Part shown: one piece after another, positions 34,695-44,018 of the stretch
How positions within the stretch are numbered: the stretch's first letter is position 1
Layout of the letters: each line of letters opens with the position of its first letter
Origin: Flammeovirga sp. SJP92
GTDB lineage: Bacteria; Bacteroidota; Bacteroidia; Cytophagales; Flammeovirgaceae
NCBI RefSeq assembly: GCF_001583495.1
Contig: NZ_LQAQ01000098.1
Coordinates: 62,001 to 126,000, forward strand
DNA: 64,000 nt
Direction: 5' to 3'
Position numbers and translations under genes: made by a program
The notes under the pieces: model-generated
What the model was told of the DNA's origin: nothing
What the model saw: only the letters and a program-made list of their open reading frames with translations
The model's database searches: none

Positions 34695-35795
34695 CTAATA
34701 GTTGTTTGCTACATCCTGTTTACTAATAATATTTTTAATAACCTTATGCTTTTTCATTGTTCCAAAATAAGCCTTTAAAATTTCCCCATACTTTGTTTCA
34801 AGGATCAATACATCGTCTGTTTTTTCATCAAAATAAAACATCAACCTCATTTCTTCTGTATGCATCATGTTGGAAGACATTTCAAACTTAGTGACATTTC
34901 TGAGTCTCGAAAGCTGAAATGTTTTGGAATCGTAATGCACCTTGTATAGTACTCTATAACCAATAGTTGTGTGATCGATTTCATTGATGATGAAAAGCTC
35001 ATTTAACTCATCATTGGCTACAAAAAACATGATATTCTGGTTGCCATCATTACTTGTGATATTACGGTAACTGATACCGCTTTCCTCTTCGTACTGAACT
35101 GCTTTTAATACTTCAAAATTGGATGCATCGTAATCAAAAAAATCTCCTTCCTTCAATTGATATATAGATTGACTCAGTACATCCTGATTAAAATCTCTCA
35201 TATGCAGGGGCAATTGAGAAAAATTGGGGAGAACTTCTTTTTGTTTAATAGTCACCTTAGGGGGCTTTATCTTCGGTTTTACCTTTTTGAGTTCAATTGA
35301 AATCTCAAGTTCTTTTTGGATTTCATAAAGTGCATTCTCAGAAAAACCAGTGCCCAGTGCTTCTGTATTGTTATAGGAACTGAGTAATGGAATGTGTTTG
35401 TGATAATGATCGATATACACTAAGTCATATAACATTTTTTCGGTTTCATATTTTTCTTCGATAATCAACTTACGTATGTTATTGATATCAATATTTTCAT
35501 TACTATAAAATGAAGAAAACGGAGAGGTATGGATACTAATACTATTCCCCTTCACCTGAATGATCATTTCAGTATTGTTGGTGATATGAAGCGTGAAAAA
35601 TAGCCAAACAATACCCCAGAATGCAAAACTGAAAATAAGTATAGAAAGGTTATAACTTTGAATAAGAAGAGTAAGGATTAACAATACAGTTATGATAACA
35701 TTACCGAAATGATAAATGATTTTTTTTGCTTTATCATATTTAATATTGATGGATAAATCACTAGTACTGTGATGCTGAAATTGAGGTTCTTTCAT
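34695..35795 (-). CDS. Membrane protein with PH-like and DUF4178-like domains (paralog A)
   Basis: 366 residues. Two membrane segments (about 29-49 and 50-70), then a ~110-residue strand-rich domain (TEMIIQVKGNSISIHTSPF, INNIRKLIIEEKYETEKMLYDLVYID) similar in pacing to bacterial PH domains. The C-terminal ~150 residues (LKEGDFFDYDASNFEVLKAV to the end) follow the pattern of DUF4178 repeats. It shares this layout with the gene starting two bases upstream. The domain calls rest on pattern only. Function unknown; the pair may form a complex at the inner membrane. Confidence 0.6.
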   Translation of the reverse strand: MKEPQFQHHSTSDLSINIKYDKAKKIIYHFGNVIITVLLILTLLIQSYNLSILIFSFAFWGIVWLFFTLHITNNTEMIIQVKGNSISIHTSPFSSFYSNENIDINNIRKLIIEEKYETEKMLYDLVYIDHYHKHIPLLSSYNNTEALGTGFSENALYEIQKELEISIELKKVKPKIKPPKVTIKQKEVLPNFSQLPLHMRDFNQDVLSQSIYQLKEGDFFDYDASNFEVLKAVQYEEESGISYRNITSNDGNQNIMFFVANDELNELFIINEIDHTTIGYRVLYKVHYDSKTFQLSRLRNVTKFEMSSNMMHTEEMRLMFYFDEKTDDVLILETKYGEILKAYFGTMKKHKVIKNIISKQDVANNY

Positions 35796-35797
35796 TG

Positions 35798-36910
35798 TTA
35801 TATAGCCATGAAGTTATTGAATGATGAAATGTTTTCTTTTTCAAGTAAAAAAGCCTGAACTACGTCGCTGTCAAAAACTTCTACTCTTAATAAATAATCA
35901 TTGTCTTTGGATTGGAAATAAAACAACTGTACATCTTTCACAGGAGAAATGTTATTGTTCTCATAATGCTTTTTGACGGTCATTCGCTCCTTGTAGAAAA
36001 GTTCCTGGCCTTCTATTTCCACTGGTCTTTCTATATTATAAATAGCATTGATAGCCAAGTATAAATTAATTTCTTTGGCGATATATACTTCATCTTCAGC
36101 ATTATTGTATACACAAACAATAAGGTTCTCATTGACCATAGACCTACAGTGTATTTGTTTGACAGCTGTAGATTTATTTTTCTGAAAAACGGCCAATCTT
36201 GTAATCAGGAAACTATGAGTTCCATAATTGAAAAAATTACCTGCATTCAATTCAAATAGAGAATTATTAATACTGTGTGTTTTATAGTTGCCCCCTTTAT
36301 GATGGTCAACGTGAAAAGGCTTGTTTGTTGCTATCTTCTCATAGGATTTGAACTCATATTCTCCTGGTACTTTTTGATCAATAATACCCAGAAAATCCTC
36401 AATGACACTTTCCATTTGTTCCAGAATTTTATACGGAATGTTATGCCTTTTACTGACTAGAATTCGTTTTTTCAACTTCTCATCTATAAAGTAAAGCTGA
36501 TATCTATTGCCCAACTTCTGTATGTATAACTGTTTAATACTAGATACGCTGATCGTATAATCATGCAAATTTATTTTAAAAGGAAAGTTGAAATATGAGT
36601 GGCATTTCATTTCATAATGATTGATGATAATATCTTTATGAGGAGCCTTTCGGACATAATTATACCACAAAATAGTAAGGATTATATTAGGTGGTATGAG
36701 TACAGCGTACAGGTTAAATTCACCTAGAACTACAGAAGATATAAAGATGAATAATATGATACCGCAAGCTTCCCAAAGAATGCCTAGGAAAAGTAATGCG
36801 AATGGATTGGAATAATCCGCTTTACAGGAATAGGCTATTTCATCTTTTTCTTCATAAAACTGAACTTGTGGATGGAGAGACAAGTATGGAATATCTTGTT
36901 TAGTCTTCAT
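35798..36910 (-). CDS. Membrane protein with PH-like and DUF4178-like domains (paralog B)
   Basis: 370 residues and the first gene of the pair (two bases before paralog A). Two membrane segments (about 33-53 and 60-82), a beta-rich middle (IIINHYEMKCHSYFNFPFKI, VSSIKQLYIQKLGNRYQLYFI), then a C-terminal block starting LFELNAGNFFNYGTHSFLITR that matches the same motif in paralog A (LKEGDFFDYDASNFEVLK). Low overall identity between the two suggests an old duplication. No known role. Confidence 0.6.
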   Translation of the reverse strand: MKTKQDIPYLSLHPQVQFYEEKDEIAYSCKADYSNPFALLFLGILWEACGIILFIFISSVVLGEFNLYAVLIPPNIILTILWYNYVRKAPHKDIIINHYEMKCHSYFNFPFKINLHDYTISVSSIKQLYIQKLGNRYQLYFIDEKLKKRILVSKRHNIPYKILEQMESVIEDFLGIIDQKVPGEYEFKSYEKIATNKPFHVDHHKGGNYKTHSINNSLFELNAGNFFNYGTHSFLITRLAVFQKNKSTAVKQIHCRSMVNENLIVCVYNNAEDEVYIAKEINLYLAINAIYNIERPVEIEGQELFYKERMTVKKHYENNNISPVKDVQLFYFQSKDNDYLLRVEVFDSDVVQAFLLEKENISSFNNFMAI

Positions 36911-37226
36911 TATAATAATTGATGCTTTAAGTAAGAGCTTATGTTTAGTTTTGGAGCAAATTAACCACTCGAAGTTATAAATATATACGATATTATATAG
37001 AATAACAGTTTCTGTTTTTAGCTCTTTTTATGATTCTGAATAAAATGAAGAGGAGGTAATCTTGAAAGTAGTACCTAAAAAGGTAATAAAATATTTATCT
37101 ATAATTGAACTAAAATAAAAAAGGGATGAGAAGTAATTCGAAAACTACTCCCCACCCTTAAGTAAAAAATCTAAACCAGTTGTCTTTTTAGATCATGTTT
37201 AAAACATGCTCTAAGAAAAGTAAATC

Positions 37227-37991
37227 CTATTGCTTCACTCGAATCACTTCCCTGCTTTTCTTATCAATACCCCAAAGGTTTCCTTCAGGATCAATAGCAA
37301 TCCCTTGCCCTCTTACAGGTGAAGGAGTTGTTGTTTCCCAAATTAAAGTTGAACCCATTGTTGGGAATTTTAAGGTATACAATTCATTGAAGTGATGATG
37401 TGTACAAAGGATCGTATTATCTTCCAGAAGTACGCCTCCTGAAATGCTGTAAGGAGATACTTTTTCAATTAATGCTTTCGGCAGTACCCATGCTTCTTTT
37501 CTGTTCCAGTTCAAATCATATTTGATAAGCTGTGACCAAGAAACATCACGGTTTTTCTGCATTTTTCCTTCATTGGCATAATGTACAAACATCACGTACC
37601 AGTGGTTTTTCTGCTGCACAATCCATGTGCAAGATCCGATATCAATACCGAAACTGTGGTTCCCGATATGTTCCAATGTATTGATATCCCACATTTCAAT
37701 AGAAGAATGCATCGGGATTTCAGGGTAATTGGAATGGGCACAGAAAAGTGTATCATTTTGGATATAAGCACTGTTCAAATGCTTCAGACGATCATCCTGC
37801 CACCTTTTCACCTCTTCTCCATCAGAAATATTTCTTTTGACAATGGTATTATTATCTACCACAAAGAAGAATTCCTCCGTAGCAGCCACTGCTTGACGGG
37901 CATGTGGTGCTTTATATCTTTTTACTTCTTCTTGTGCTTTGACACTCAAGTAGGCAATGCACAAGAAGAAAAATATATAATATCTTTTCAT
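37227..37991 (-). CDS. Secreted beta-propeller protein coupled to TonB receptor
   Basis: 254 residues with a signal peptide (cleavage after VKA at residue ~19). WD-like repeats of strands (VVDNNTIVKRNISDGEEVKRW, SSIEMWDINTLEHIGNHSFG, QLIKYDLNWNRKEAWVLPK, AIDPEGNLWGIDKKSREVIRV) indicate a beta-propeller of the SMP-30/YncE kind. Its ATG overlaps the TonB receptor's stop codon by one base (TAATG), so translation is coupled and the two act together. It may bind or process the receptor's ligand. It lacks the residues of any enzyme I can name. Confidence 0.75.
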   Translation of the reverse strand: MKRYYIFFFLCIAYLSVKAQEEVKRYKAPHARQAVAATEEFFFVVDNNTIVKRNISDGEEVKRWQDDRLKHLNSAYIQNDTLFCAHSNYPEIPMHSSIEMWDINTLEHIGNHSFGIDIGSCTWIVQQKNHWYVMFVHYANEGKMQKNRDVSWSQLIKYDLNWNRKEAWVLPKALIEKVSPYSISGGVLLEDNTILCTHHHFNELYTLKFPTMGSTLIWETTTPSPVRGQGIAIDPEGNLWGIDKKSREVIRVKQ

Positions 37992-40675
37992 TATAGCTCA
38001 AACTTTAAACCTACTGTAACAGTCGGACCATATTGTTCTGTTTGATGCAACAAGTGATCATTGGCAGGGTTGCCGTAGGTTTCAATTTCCATTTGATTCG
38101 TTAAGTTGTTCATCTGCGTGAAAACGCTGAACTGATTGTTTACTTTATAACTTGCTGAAATGTCTAAATGGAACTGAGAAGTGAAGTAAACATCTCTATC
38201 TTGTCTGTCTGCCACATCAATTAATAATGGACCTCTGTAGTTACCCGCAACCGCAATCATAAGACCGTTTTTAGGGTTGTCGTAAGTCAAAATAAAGTTG
38301 GCCATATCTCTAGGGCTGTTACCCATTACTACTTTTCTACCGTCTTCTAATTCTTGCTCAGACAATGTATAAGTATAGTTGGCCATTAAGTTGATCCATT
38401 TCAACATAGGTACATTCAAGTCTCTTAAGTTTTTGCTGTACGCTACCTCGAAACCATATAAATGTGAGCTTTCACCGTTTTCAGGTCTTGTGATTTCCCA
38501 AATCTGACCGTTTTCTTCCACAAAGTTTTTAGAAGTATAAATCTGATTTTCTAAGAATTTTGCAAATACACCAAACGTAAAGTATCCCATATTGTCAGTG
38601 TATCTTTCAAAAATCAAATCAAAGTTGGTAGAGATGGCTGGCTGAAGATCAGGGTTTGATAAACGCTTTGTGAAGTTTTCATCATCAATCACTTCTCTTG
38701 GAATAAGTGCTGTAAAAGAAGGTCTACTTAAGCCTTGTGCTACCGCCGCTTTCAGCATGTTTTTCTCATTGAATCGATACACCGCATTGATGGATGGCAA
38801 TACATTGATATAAGAAGAATTGTCAGAAAGTGTTCTTACATAATCACCCGTATTTTCGTCATATTCATGGAATTTATAACTGTTTCTTGTGGCTTCAATA
38901 CGAGCTCCAATTAGTGTATTGAATTTCGAAGTCCATTGAATATCGCCCATCAAGTAACCAGAGTTGATAATCTCATCAGCTTGGTAGTTTTGATTTTTCA
39001 CTTCATAATTTTCTTTAGGACTGCCAAGCGGTAAATCACCAAATTCAGCATCCGTAAAACGAAGATCTCTTCTGTAGAATTGCCCAGGAGCAAGATAGAT
39101 CGGTTCAAGGTTGTCCATCGTCGCTCTTCTTGCATTATTGACTTTGTCTTTATGCCATAATTTGTAGCCTGCAGAAATGGTAGAAGTTTCTCCTAAGAAA
39201 CGGAAAGGCTGTGAAGCATTGATTGTAAAAGAGTGATCCAATTCTGTGTTTTCTTTCGTATCAATACGCACTGGCTTATTCATTTCCAACATATTGTCAG
39301 GTTCCAGAGCCATTGTTCCATCTAAATCCCAAGGACTCATATTGTCAAAGTGATGCGTTCCTAATGTTCTACTGAAGTAATACTGCGTTCCGTCAGGCTC
39401 ATCAATAACAGTTTTGATTCTAGTCGCTTTATAATCTAATTTCAAACCGCTTTTAAAACGGTGCTCACCACCTACACCAAACATATCTGTCATTGTTCTT
39501 TTGGCTCTAGTTTGTGTTTCTCTGTCTTCTGTAAAAGAAGCTACTGGAGCATCTGGAGTTTCTAGATCATATTTGTAGTTGAAGTTCGTTCTACCTCTTC
39601 TTCTGTCATCATTAAAGAAGTTGGAGTTGTAAGAAGCTCTGATAATGTTGTTGTCATCAAATTTATAATCCATACCCACGTTGTATCCATAACGTTCACG
39701 TCTCACATCATAATCATTCCATCTTTTTCTTGTCAGTTGATCATCGTCGTTCAGTGTGTATTCTTGTAAAACTGTACCTCTGTTGGTCAAGTAATAACTA
39801 CCTGTAGCATACACACCAAGTTTGTCTTTGAAGAAACGGTTACCTACATATAAACTGTGGTTTTGCTGTCCTAATCCCCAACCATCATTAAATGGATCTG
39901 CATGGAAGTTTTTACCGCCTGAAGTAATTGCTCTTAATGTAAATTCAGAAGGAGCATCTTTCAAAGTAAAGTTGACTGCACCACCAATAGCACCGCCGTC
40001 CATATCTGGTGTTAATGTTTTCTTGATTTCAATAGATTCCATGATGTCAGCCGACATAAAATCAAGTGCAGCACCACGGCTATCTTCACCACCCGGCATT
40101 GGTGTGCCGTTCATTTGTACTTGGTTGTACTCAGAAGCCATACCACGGATTTGAATATTCTGACCTTCACCTCTGTTTCTTACAATGGAGATACCTGGAA
40201 TACGCTGTAATGCTTCTGCACCATTTCTATCCGGCATTGTCGAGAACTGTTCTGAAGAAACGATATTTTTAATACTCACAGCATTCTTCTGCTCGTTCAA
40301 CGATTTCGCTTGTCCTTTCGTAAATTCACCATAAACCGTCACACCATCCAACTCTGTCACATCAGCATTCATGGTGATATTTAATTTGAAAGGCTCATCT
40401 CCCTCAAGCGTTATATTGATTACATCAGCATTGTATCCAAGGTAAGTAGCACTGATTTCATATTTTCCTGAAGGAATATTATTGATATGGAAATTACCAT
40501 CCATATCTGTAATGCTGGCAAAAGTGGTTTCCAATACGTTTACTTGAGCATAGGGAAGGGGATCGCCCGAAGGGCCTAAAATTTTTCCGTACAGGTCTGA
40601 AGTTTGACCCATACTATTTGATGAGAATAAGGAAATACATATCCCAGTTAAAATAAGGTAGAGATAATGTTTCAT
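37991..40675 (-). CDS. TonB-dependent outer-membrane receptor
   Basis: 894 residues. Signal peptide, then a carboxypeptidase-regulatory-like domain (residues ~25-110, DLYGKILGPSGDPLPYAQVNV), a plug domain (ADVTELDGVTVYGEFTKGQ, RIPGISIVRNRGEGQNIQIRG) and a beta-barrel ending in GPTVTVGLKFEL. The plug and barrel motifs (SIEIKKTLTPDMDGGAIGGAVNF) place it in the TIGR01782-like group of receptors, often linked to uptake of saccharides or iron chelates. There is no SusD partner, so it is not a classic SusCD pair. It is the first gene of a two-gene operon with the propeller protein. Confidence 0.93.
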   Translation of the reverse strand: MKHYLYLILTGICISLFSSNSMGQTSDLYGKILGPSGDPLPYAQVNVLETTFASITDMDGNFHINNIPSGKYEISATYLGYNADVINITLEGDEPFKLNITMNADVTELDGVTVYGEFTKGQAKSLNEQKNAVSIKNIVSSEQFSTMPDRNGAEALQRIPGISIVRNRGEGQNIQIRGMASEYNQVQMNGTPMPGGEDSRGAALDFMSADIMESIEIKKTLTPDMDGGAIGGAVNFTLKDAPSEFTLRAITSGGKNFHADPFNDGWGLGQQNHSLYVGNRFFKDKLGVYATGSYYLTNRGTVLQEYTLNDDDQLTRKRWNDYDVRRERYGYNVGMDYKFDDNNIIRASYNSNFFNDDRRRGRTNFNYKYDLETPDAPVASFTEDRETQTRAKRTMTDMFGVGGEHRFKSGLKLDYKATRIKTVIDEPDGTQYYFSRTLGTHHFDNMSPWDLDGTMALEPDNMLEMNKPVRIDTKENTELDHSFTINASQPFRFLGETSTISAGYKLWHKDKVNNARRATMDNLEPIYLAPGQFYRRDLRFTDAEFGDLPLGSPKENYEVKNQNYQADEIINSGYLMGDIQWTSKFNTLIGARIEATRNSYKFHEYDENTGDYVRTLSDNSSYINVLPSINAVYRFNEKNMLKAAVAQGLSRPSFTALIPREVIDDENFTKRLSNPDLQPAISTNFDLIFERYTDNMGYFTFGVFAKFLENQIYTSKNFVEENGQIWEITRPENGESSHLYGFEVAYSKNLRDLNVPMLKWINLMANYTYTLSEQELEDGRKVVMGNSPRDMANFILTYDNPKNGLMIAVAGNYRGPLLIDVADRQDRDVYFTSQFHLDISASYKVNNQFSVFTQMNNLTNQMEIETYGNPANDHLLHQTEQYGPTVTVGLKFEL

Positions 40676-41176
40676 TCTGGTTTTAGTTATGATAATACTA
40701 ATTGAAAGTTATGGGGGCAAAAGTAGGTTTTCGAATATTACTAGGCTGTGAATAATTAGGAGGACCTTATATTACAGAAATGTTACTTATTGGATATTTG
40801 AAACTAGTCTATTATTGGAGAATGAATGTCTATTCTTTTTTCATGCCCATAACAAAAAACCGAATGATTCACTTCGGTTGATTTTATATTTCCTAAACAA
40901 AGACATTCTATTACTACATTATGAAACCAATGTGAACGATCTTGTAACATCGTTTTTAGCAATTTGAAGAGTATACTTTGTTGTTTGTAATTGTTAAGAG
41001 TCTGCTTTTATATTTCTTGTGATCGATGTTAAGTGTAGATAAGTAATGAGAACAAAAGGGAAGGGATTTTTTAGAAAAAAGAGTGAAAAGATACCTCTAA
41101 TACCTCTTCACTCTTCCATCATATGTCTTACTTCAAAAAGTTTATGAATCAGCTCTTTTATATGATTCCGAAGGTT
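40676..41176. other. Intergenic region upstream of TonB receptor
   Basis: No gene found. On the minus strand TACTTTTG (40725-40718) is a possible receptor -7 element, about 43 bases before its ATG. A leftward terminator-like hairpin, AACCGAA-N8-TTCGGTT, lies at 40858-40879. Confidence 0.5.
41080..41114 (-). terminator. Terminator of the 41177 lipoprotein gene (repeat copy 1)
   Basis: AGAGTGAA / TTCACTCT hairpin with a T-rich tail on the minus strand. Nearly the same sequence, including flanks, ends the cbs gene at 41962-41997. Confidence 0.65.
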
Positions 41177-41890
41177 TTAATAAACTTCTCCTAAATAAAC
41201 AGTACTTGTCCCCTGCTCTTCATGAGCTCGAATACTATGTGCTGTTACATATCCAGAAACTGTAAAGTCTTCATCATAAACCATCACGGCACAATAAGCA
41301 GAGGTGATATTACTGCTTAAATATGAGAAACTACCATATCCGTCAATAGTCTTACTGTCAGCAGGTATATTCTCGATTATTATTTCATCATCATTCATTT
41401 TATCAGAAATAACCACAGCGTGATTGATAAAATTAGTCATATAATCTTTAGTCGTAGCATCACTAGGAAGGGTTGGAGTCTCTTCCACTATCACAGCAGC
41501 ATATAGTTTTTTATTGGAATAATTTCCCTGTACAAAAAGTTTTAATGACCCAACTTGATCTTGTGGAGACAGCGTAACAGCAATATTTTTTTGTTCATTG
41601 ATTTCAATAATATTAATATCACCGTACTTAGTGCCTTCAATATCAACTATTACTGATATCTGATAGGTACCATTCTCAGGAAGGTCGATCACTCCATCCT
41701 CCTTAAGCCAATTGCTTTCAGCTTCTAAAAAGAAGTGTCGATCATTGTCGACTTTTATAAAATTTAAATTTAGAATCTCACCTTCTTCAACAGTAAGATT
41801 CAATGTGGGGTGTTCTTCTATTTCTTCAGTATTATTACATGAAAAAAATAAGAAAAGAGACGTCAATATTAGACAAAGAGAAGTTTTCAT
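41177..41890 (-). CDS. Lipoprotein, unknown function
   Basis: 237 residues. Signal peptide II with lipobox FFSC (Cys at residue 18) followed by NNTEEIEE, acidic and likely to send it to the cell surface. The mature part has Ig-like beta segments (LNLTVEEGEILNLNFIKVD, GTYQISVIVDIEGTKYGDI, KNIAVTLSPQDQ) and a second domain (SSNITSAYCAVMVYDEDFTV). I do not recognise the family. Monocistronic and leftward. Confidence 0.7.
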   Translation of the reverse strand: MKTSLCLILTSLFLFFSCNNTEEIEEHPTLNLTVEEGEILNLNFIKVDNDRHFFLEAESNWLKEDGVIDLPENGTYQISVIVDIEGTKYGDINIIEINEQKNIAVTLSPQDQVGSLKLFVQGNYSNKKLYAAVIVEETPTLPSDATTKDYMTNFINHAVVISDKMNDDEIIIENIPADSKTIDGYGSFSYLSSNITSAYCAVMVYDEDFTVSGYVTAHSIRAHEEQGTSTVYLGEVY

Positions 41891-41961
41891 AAGTTCAGCT
41901 CAAGTTTGCTTTCTGTTTATAATTCACTTATCAAAATTATGGAAAAAGAGATAAAAAAGAA

Positions 41962-41997
41962 AGAGTGAAAAGACACTTTTCAGTACCTCTTCACTCT
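41962..41997 (-). terminator. Terminator of cbs (repeat copy 2)
   Basis: AGAGTGAA / TTCACTCT hairpin, the near-copy of the element at 41080-41114, 28 bases past the cbs stop. Confidence 0.65.
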
Positions 41998-42025
41998 TCC
42001 ATCAAACCTCTTACATCAGAAAGTT

Positions 42026-43411
42026 TTATCCCTTTCCTTTATCAGTAGCAGTTTGCTGTCTCAAGTGATTCAAGACATCAATCTTTGTGATCAGACCTAC
42101 AAACTTGCCTTCATTGACTAAGATCGCCACCATGCCATCTCTGAAGATTTCCATTAATCTGTCAATGCTGTCAGAAGACTCAATCACCACAAGATTACTT
42201 GTCATGTATTCAGCTACGAAACGCTCAAAAGCAGATTCATCATCATAAACACTAAATAATATATCTGACTCGTCAATGATACCCAATATCTCGTCTCCGT
42301 CCATGATTGGAAGCTGAGAGATATCGTACATTTTCATCTTTTTATAAGCATCTAATAAAGTATCTTCAATGCTTGCAGTGACTACCTCACCTTTCTCATA
42401 ATAATTAGAGATCAAGTCACGAAGGTCACCGAAGGTTTCTTTTTCAATAAATCCTTTCTCTTTCATCCAATTATCATTGAATAACTTAGAGAAGTATTTG
42501 TTACCGCTGTCGCAAACGAATGTCACTACACGTTTAGGTTCCGTTTGCTCACGGCAGTATTCCAAAGCAGCCGCAATCAATGTACCTGATGAAGAACCTG
42601 CCAAAATACCTTCTTTCAGTAATACCTCACGAGCCGTATTGAAGCTGTCTTTATCAGAAATAGAATAGGCCTTCTTTGTTAAAGAGAAGTCAGCAATTTC
42701 AGGAATAAAATCCTCTCCGATTCCTTCTACATACCAAGAACCCGCTTCACCGTATTCACCTTTATCAATGTAATCCTTCAAGATAGACCCTTCAGGATCG
42801 GCTAATACTAGCTCTGTAGATGGATTCGCTTTTTTGAAGTAAGCCGCCATACCAGAAATTGTCCCCGAAGAACCAACACCTGCTACTACAGCGTCTACAT
42901 CGCCGTTCATTTGTGATAAAATCTCAGGACCAGTTGTCAGCTCATGGGCCAACGAGTTGTCAGGATTTGAGAATTGATCTATATAATAGTATCCCTTTTC
43001 TTCTGATAGGCGTTTTGCCATATCTTGGTAGTATTCAGGATGACCTTTACCAACATCTGATCTAGTTTGAAGTACCTCTACTCCCATTGCCTTCAAATGA
43101 GCTACTTTTTCTTTACTCATTTTGTCAGGCATCACCAATATCAATTTATATCCTTTAAGAATAGCGATCAAAGCTAAACCTAAACCTGTATTTCCAGCTG
43201 TTGCTTCAATTAAGGTATCACCCGGCTTGATTTTTCCTGCTTTTTCAGCATTCTCAATCATACTCAAAGCAATTCTGTCTTTGATTGATCCACCAGGATT
43301 TTGGTTTTCTAATTTTAAATAAAGCTCACAGTTGCCTGTATCTATATTTCTAACCTTTACGAGAGGCGTATTTCCAATAAGAGAAATAAGGTCATTTTGT
43401 GTCTTACTCAT
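42026..43411 (-). CDS. Cystathionine beta-synthase with two CBS domains
   Basis: 461 residues. Pyridoxal-phosphate enzyme joining serine (or a related substrate) with homocysteine. PLP Lys44 lies in NPGGSIKDRIA, the phosphate loop in GVGSSGTISGM and LIEATAGNTGLG is conserved. Residues ~340-460 form two CBS modules (VTASIEDTLLDAYKKMKMYDI, TSNLVVIESSDSIDRLMEIF) that in relatives bind AdoMet or adenosyl compounds. The CBS domains and the lack of a heme-binding N-terminus place it with bacterial CBS rather than CysK. A hairpin leader upstream may regulate it. Confidence 0.92.
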   Translation of the reverse strand: MSKTQNDLISLIGNTPLVKVRNIDTGNCELYLKLENQNPGGSIKDRIALSMIENAEKAGKIKPGDTLIEATAGNTGLGLALIAILKGYKLILVMPDKMSKEKVAHLKAMGVEVLQTRSDVGKGHPEYYQDMAKRLSEEKGYYYIDQFSNPDNSLAHELTTGPEILSQMNGDVDAVVAGVGSSGTISGMAAYFKKANPSTELVLADPEGSILKDYIDKGEYGEAGSWYVEGIGEDFIPEIADFSLTKKAYSISDKDSFNTAREVLLKEGILAGSSSGTLIAAALEYCREQTEPKRVVTFVCDSGNKYFSKLFNDNWMKEKGFIEKETFGDLRDLISNYYEKGEVVTASIEDTLLDAYKKMKMYDISQLPIMDGDEILGIIDESDILFSVYDDESAFERFVAEYMTSNLVVIESSDSIDRLMEIFRDGMVAILVNEGKFVGLITKIDVLNHLRQQTATDKGKG

Positions 43412-43440
43412 GTGTGTATCTGCCTTTTTAAGTACTAGGA

Positions 43441-43479
43441 TTAAAAAGAAAAGGTAAAAACTCCGATTGCATTTACCTT
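43441..43479 (-). promoter_or_regulatory. Terminator-like hairpin in the cbs leader
   Basis: On the minus strand AAGGTAAA (43479-43472), 13-nt loop, TTTACCTT (43458-43451), then TTCTTTTT, about 30 bases before the cbs ATG. An AAGTAC / GTACTT pair (near 43485 and 43432) could form an enclosing or alternative stem. This is the layout of an attenuator. Confidence 0.5.
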
Positions 43480-43512
43480 GGTACTTGTGCTGTACAATGC
43501 TACAAATTTCTT

Positions 43513-43542
43513 CAAAGTTACATAAGTGCCTGTTTGAAACAA
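43513..43542 (-). promoter_or_regulatory. Promoter of cbs
   Basis: Minus strand: TTG (43542-43540), exactly 19 bases, TAACTTTG (43520-43513). Both match the Bacteroidota promoter. It gives a leader of roughly 90 nt carrying the hairpin above. Confidence 0.7.
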
Positions 43543-43904
43543 TTATTTATTCCACAAATCCGCTGATTTAGAACGTGATTTTTTAAAATTTATCATTATG
43601 GTCAATCTTTCTTCATTGCAAACAAATTCTACGTCTGTTTTTATGTTCCCTGTTTCCTTTTATAAATGAAAAATAGTAGGGCAAAAAGTACTTATTAGAT
43701 TAATTCTTAATCATTACCACTTATATTTTGCTAATATTTAAATCATTGATTAATTAAATGTCAATTTATTGGTAATATATTGATCTTTAATAGTTTTTAT
43801 AAAATCTAAATTTTATATTTGTTTAAATATTTATCTATAATAGTTTCAAAAATAAAACATTTGATGAATATTGAAGAAAATGTTGAAAAAAACTGACATT
43901 TTTT
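43543..43904. other. AT-rich intergenic region between cbs and recA
   Basis: About 360 bases with no gene and no structure I trust. Very A/T-rich with runs such as ATTTAAATC and TTAATTAAA. Confidence 0.5.
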
Positions 43905-43930
43905 AGAAGTACGTATTTATGTTACGTTCT
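43905..43930. promoter_or_regulatory. SOS-like imperfect inverted repeat at the recA promoter
   Basis: AGAAGTACGTA (43905-43915) and TACGTTCT (43923-43930) form an imperfect palindrome AGAA...CGTA-7 nt-TACGTTCT. It lies between the expected -33 area and the -7 element at 43938, where a repressor would block transcription. Confidence 0.45.
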
Positions 43931-43937
43931 TACCCCC

Positions 43938-43945
43938 TAGATTTG
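43938..43945 (+). promoter_or_regulatory. Promoter -7 element TAGATTTG of recA
   Basis: Perfect TAnnTTTG, 74 bases before the recA ATG. A weak -33 TTATG lies about 20 bases upstream. Confidence 0.65.
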
Positions 43946-44018
43946 TAGTATCAATAAGGAGAAAAGGTTTCTACTGTTGATCATTGAAAAGAACTTACAC
44001 ACTTAAATTATAATCATC

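Noticed and set aside
37123-37160. Leftward terminator after the propeller gene
   Set aside because: The GGG...CCC stem has several mismatches; too weak to list.
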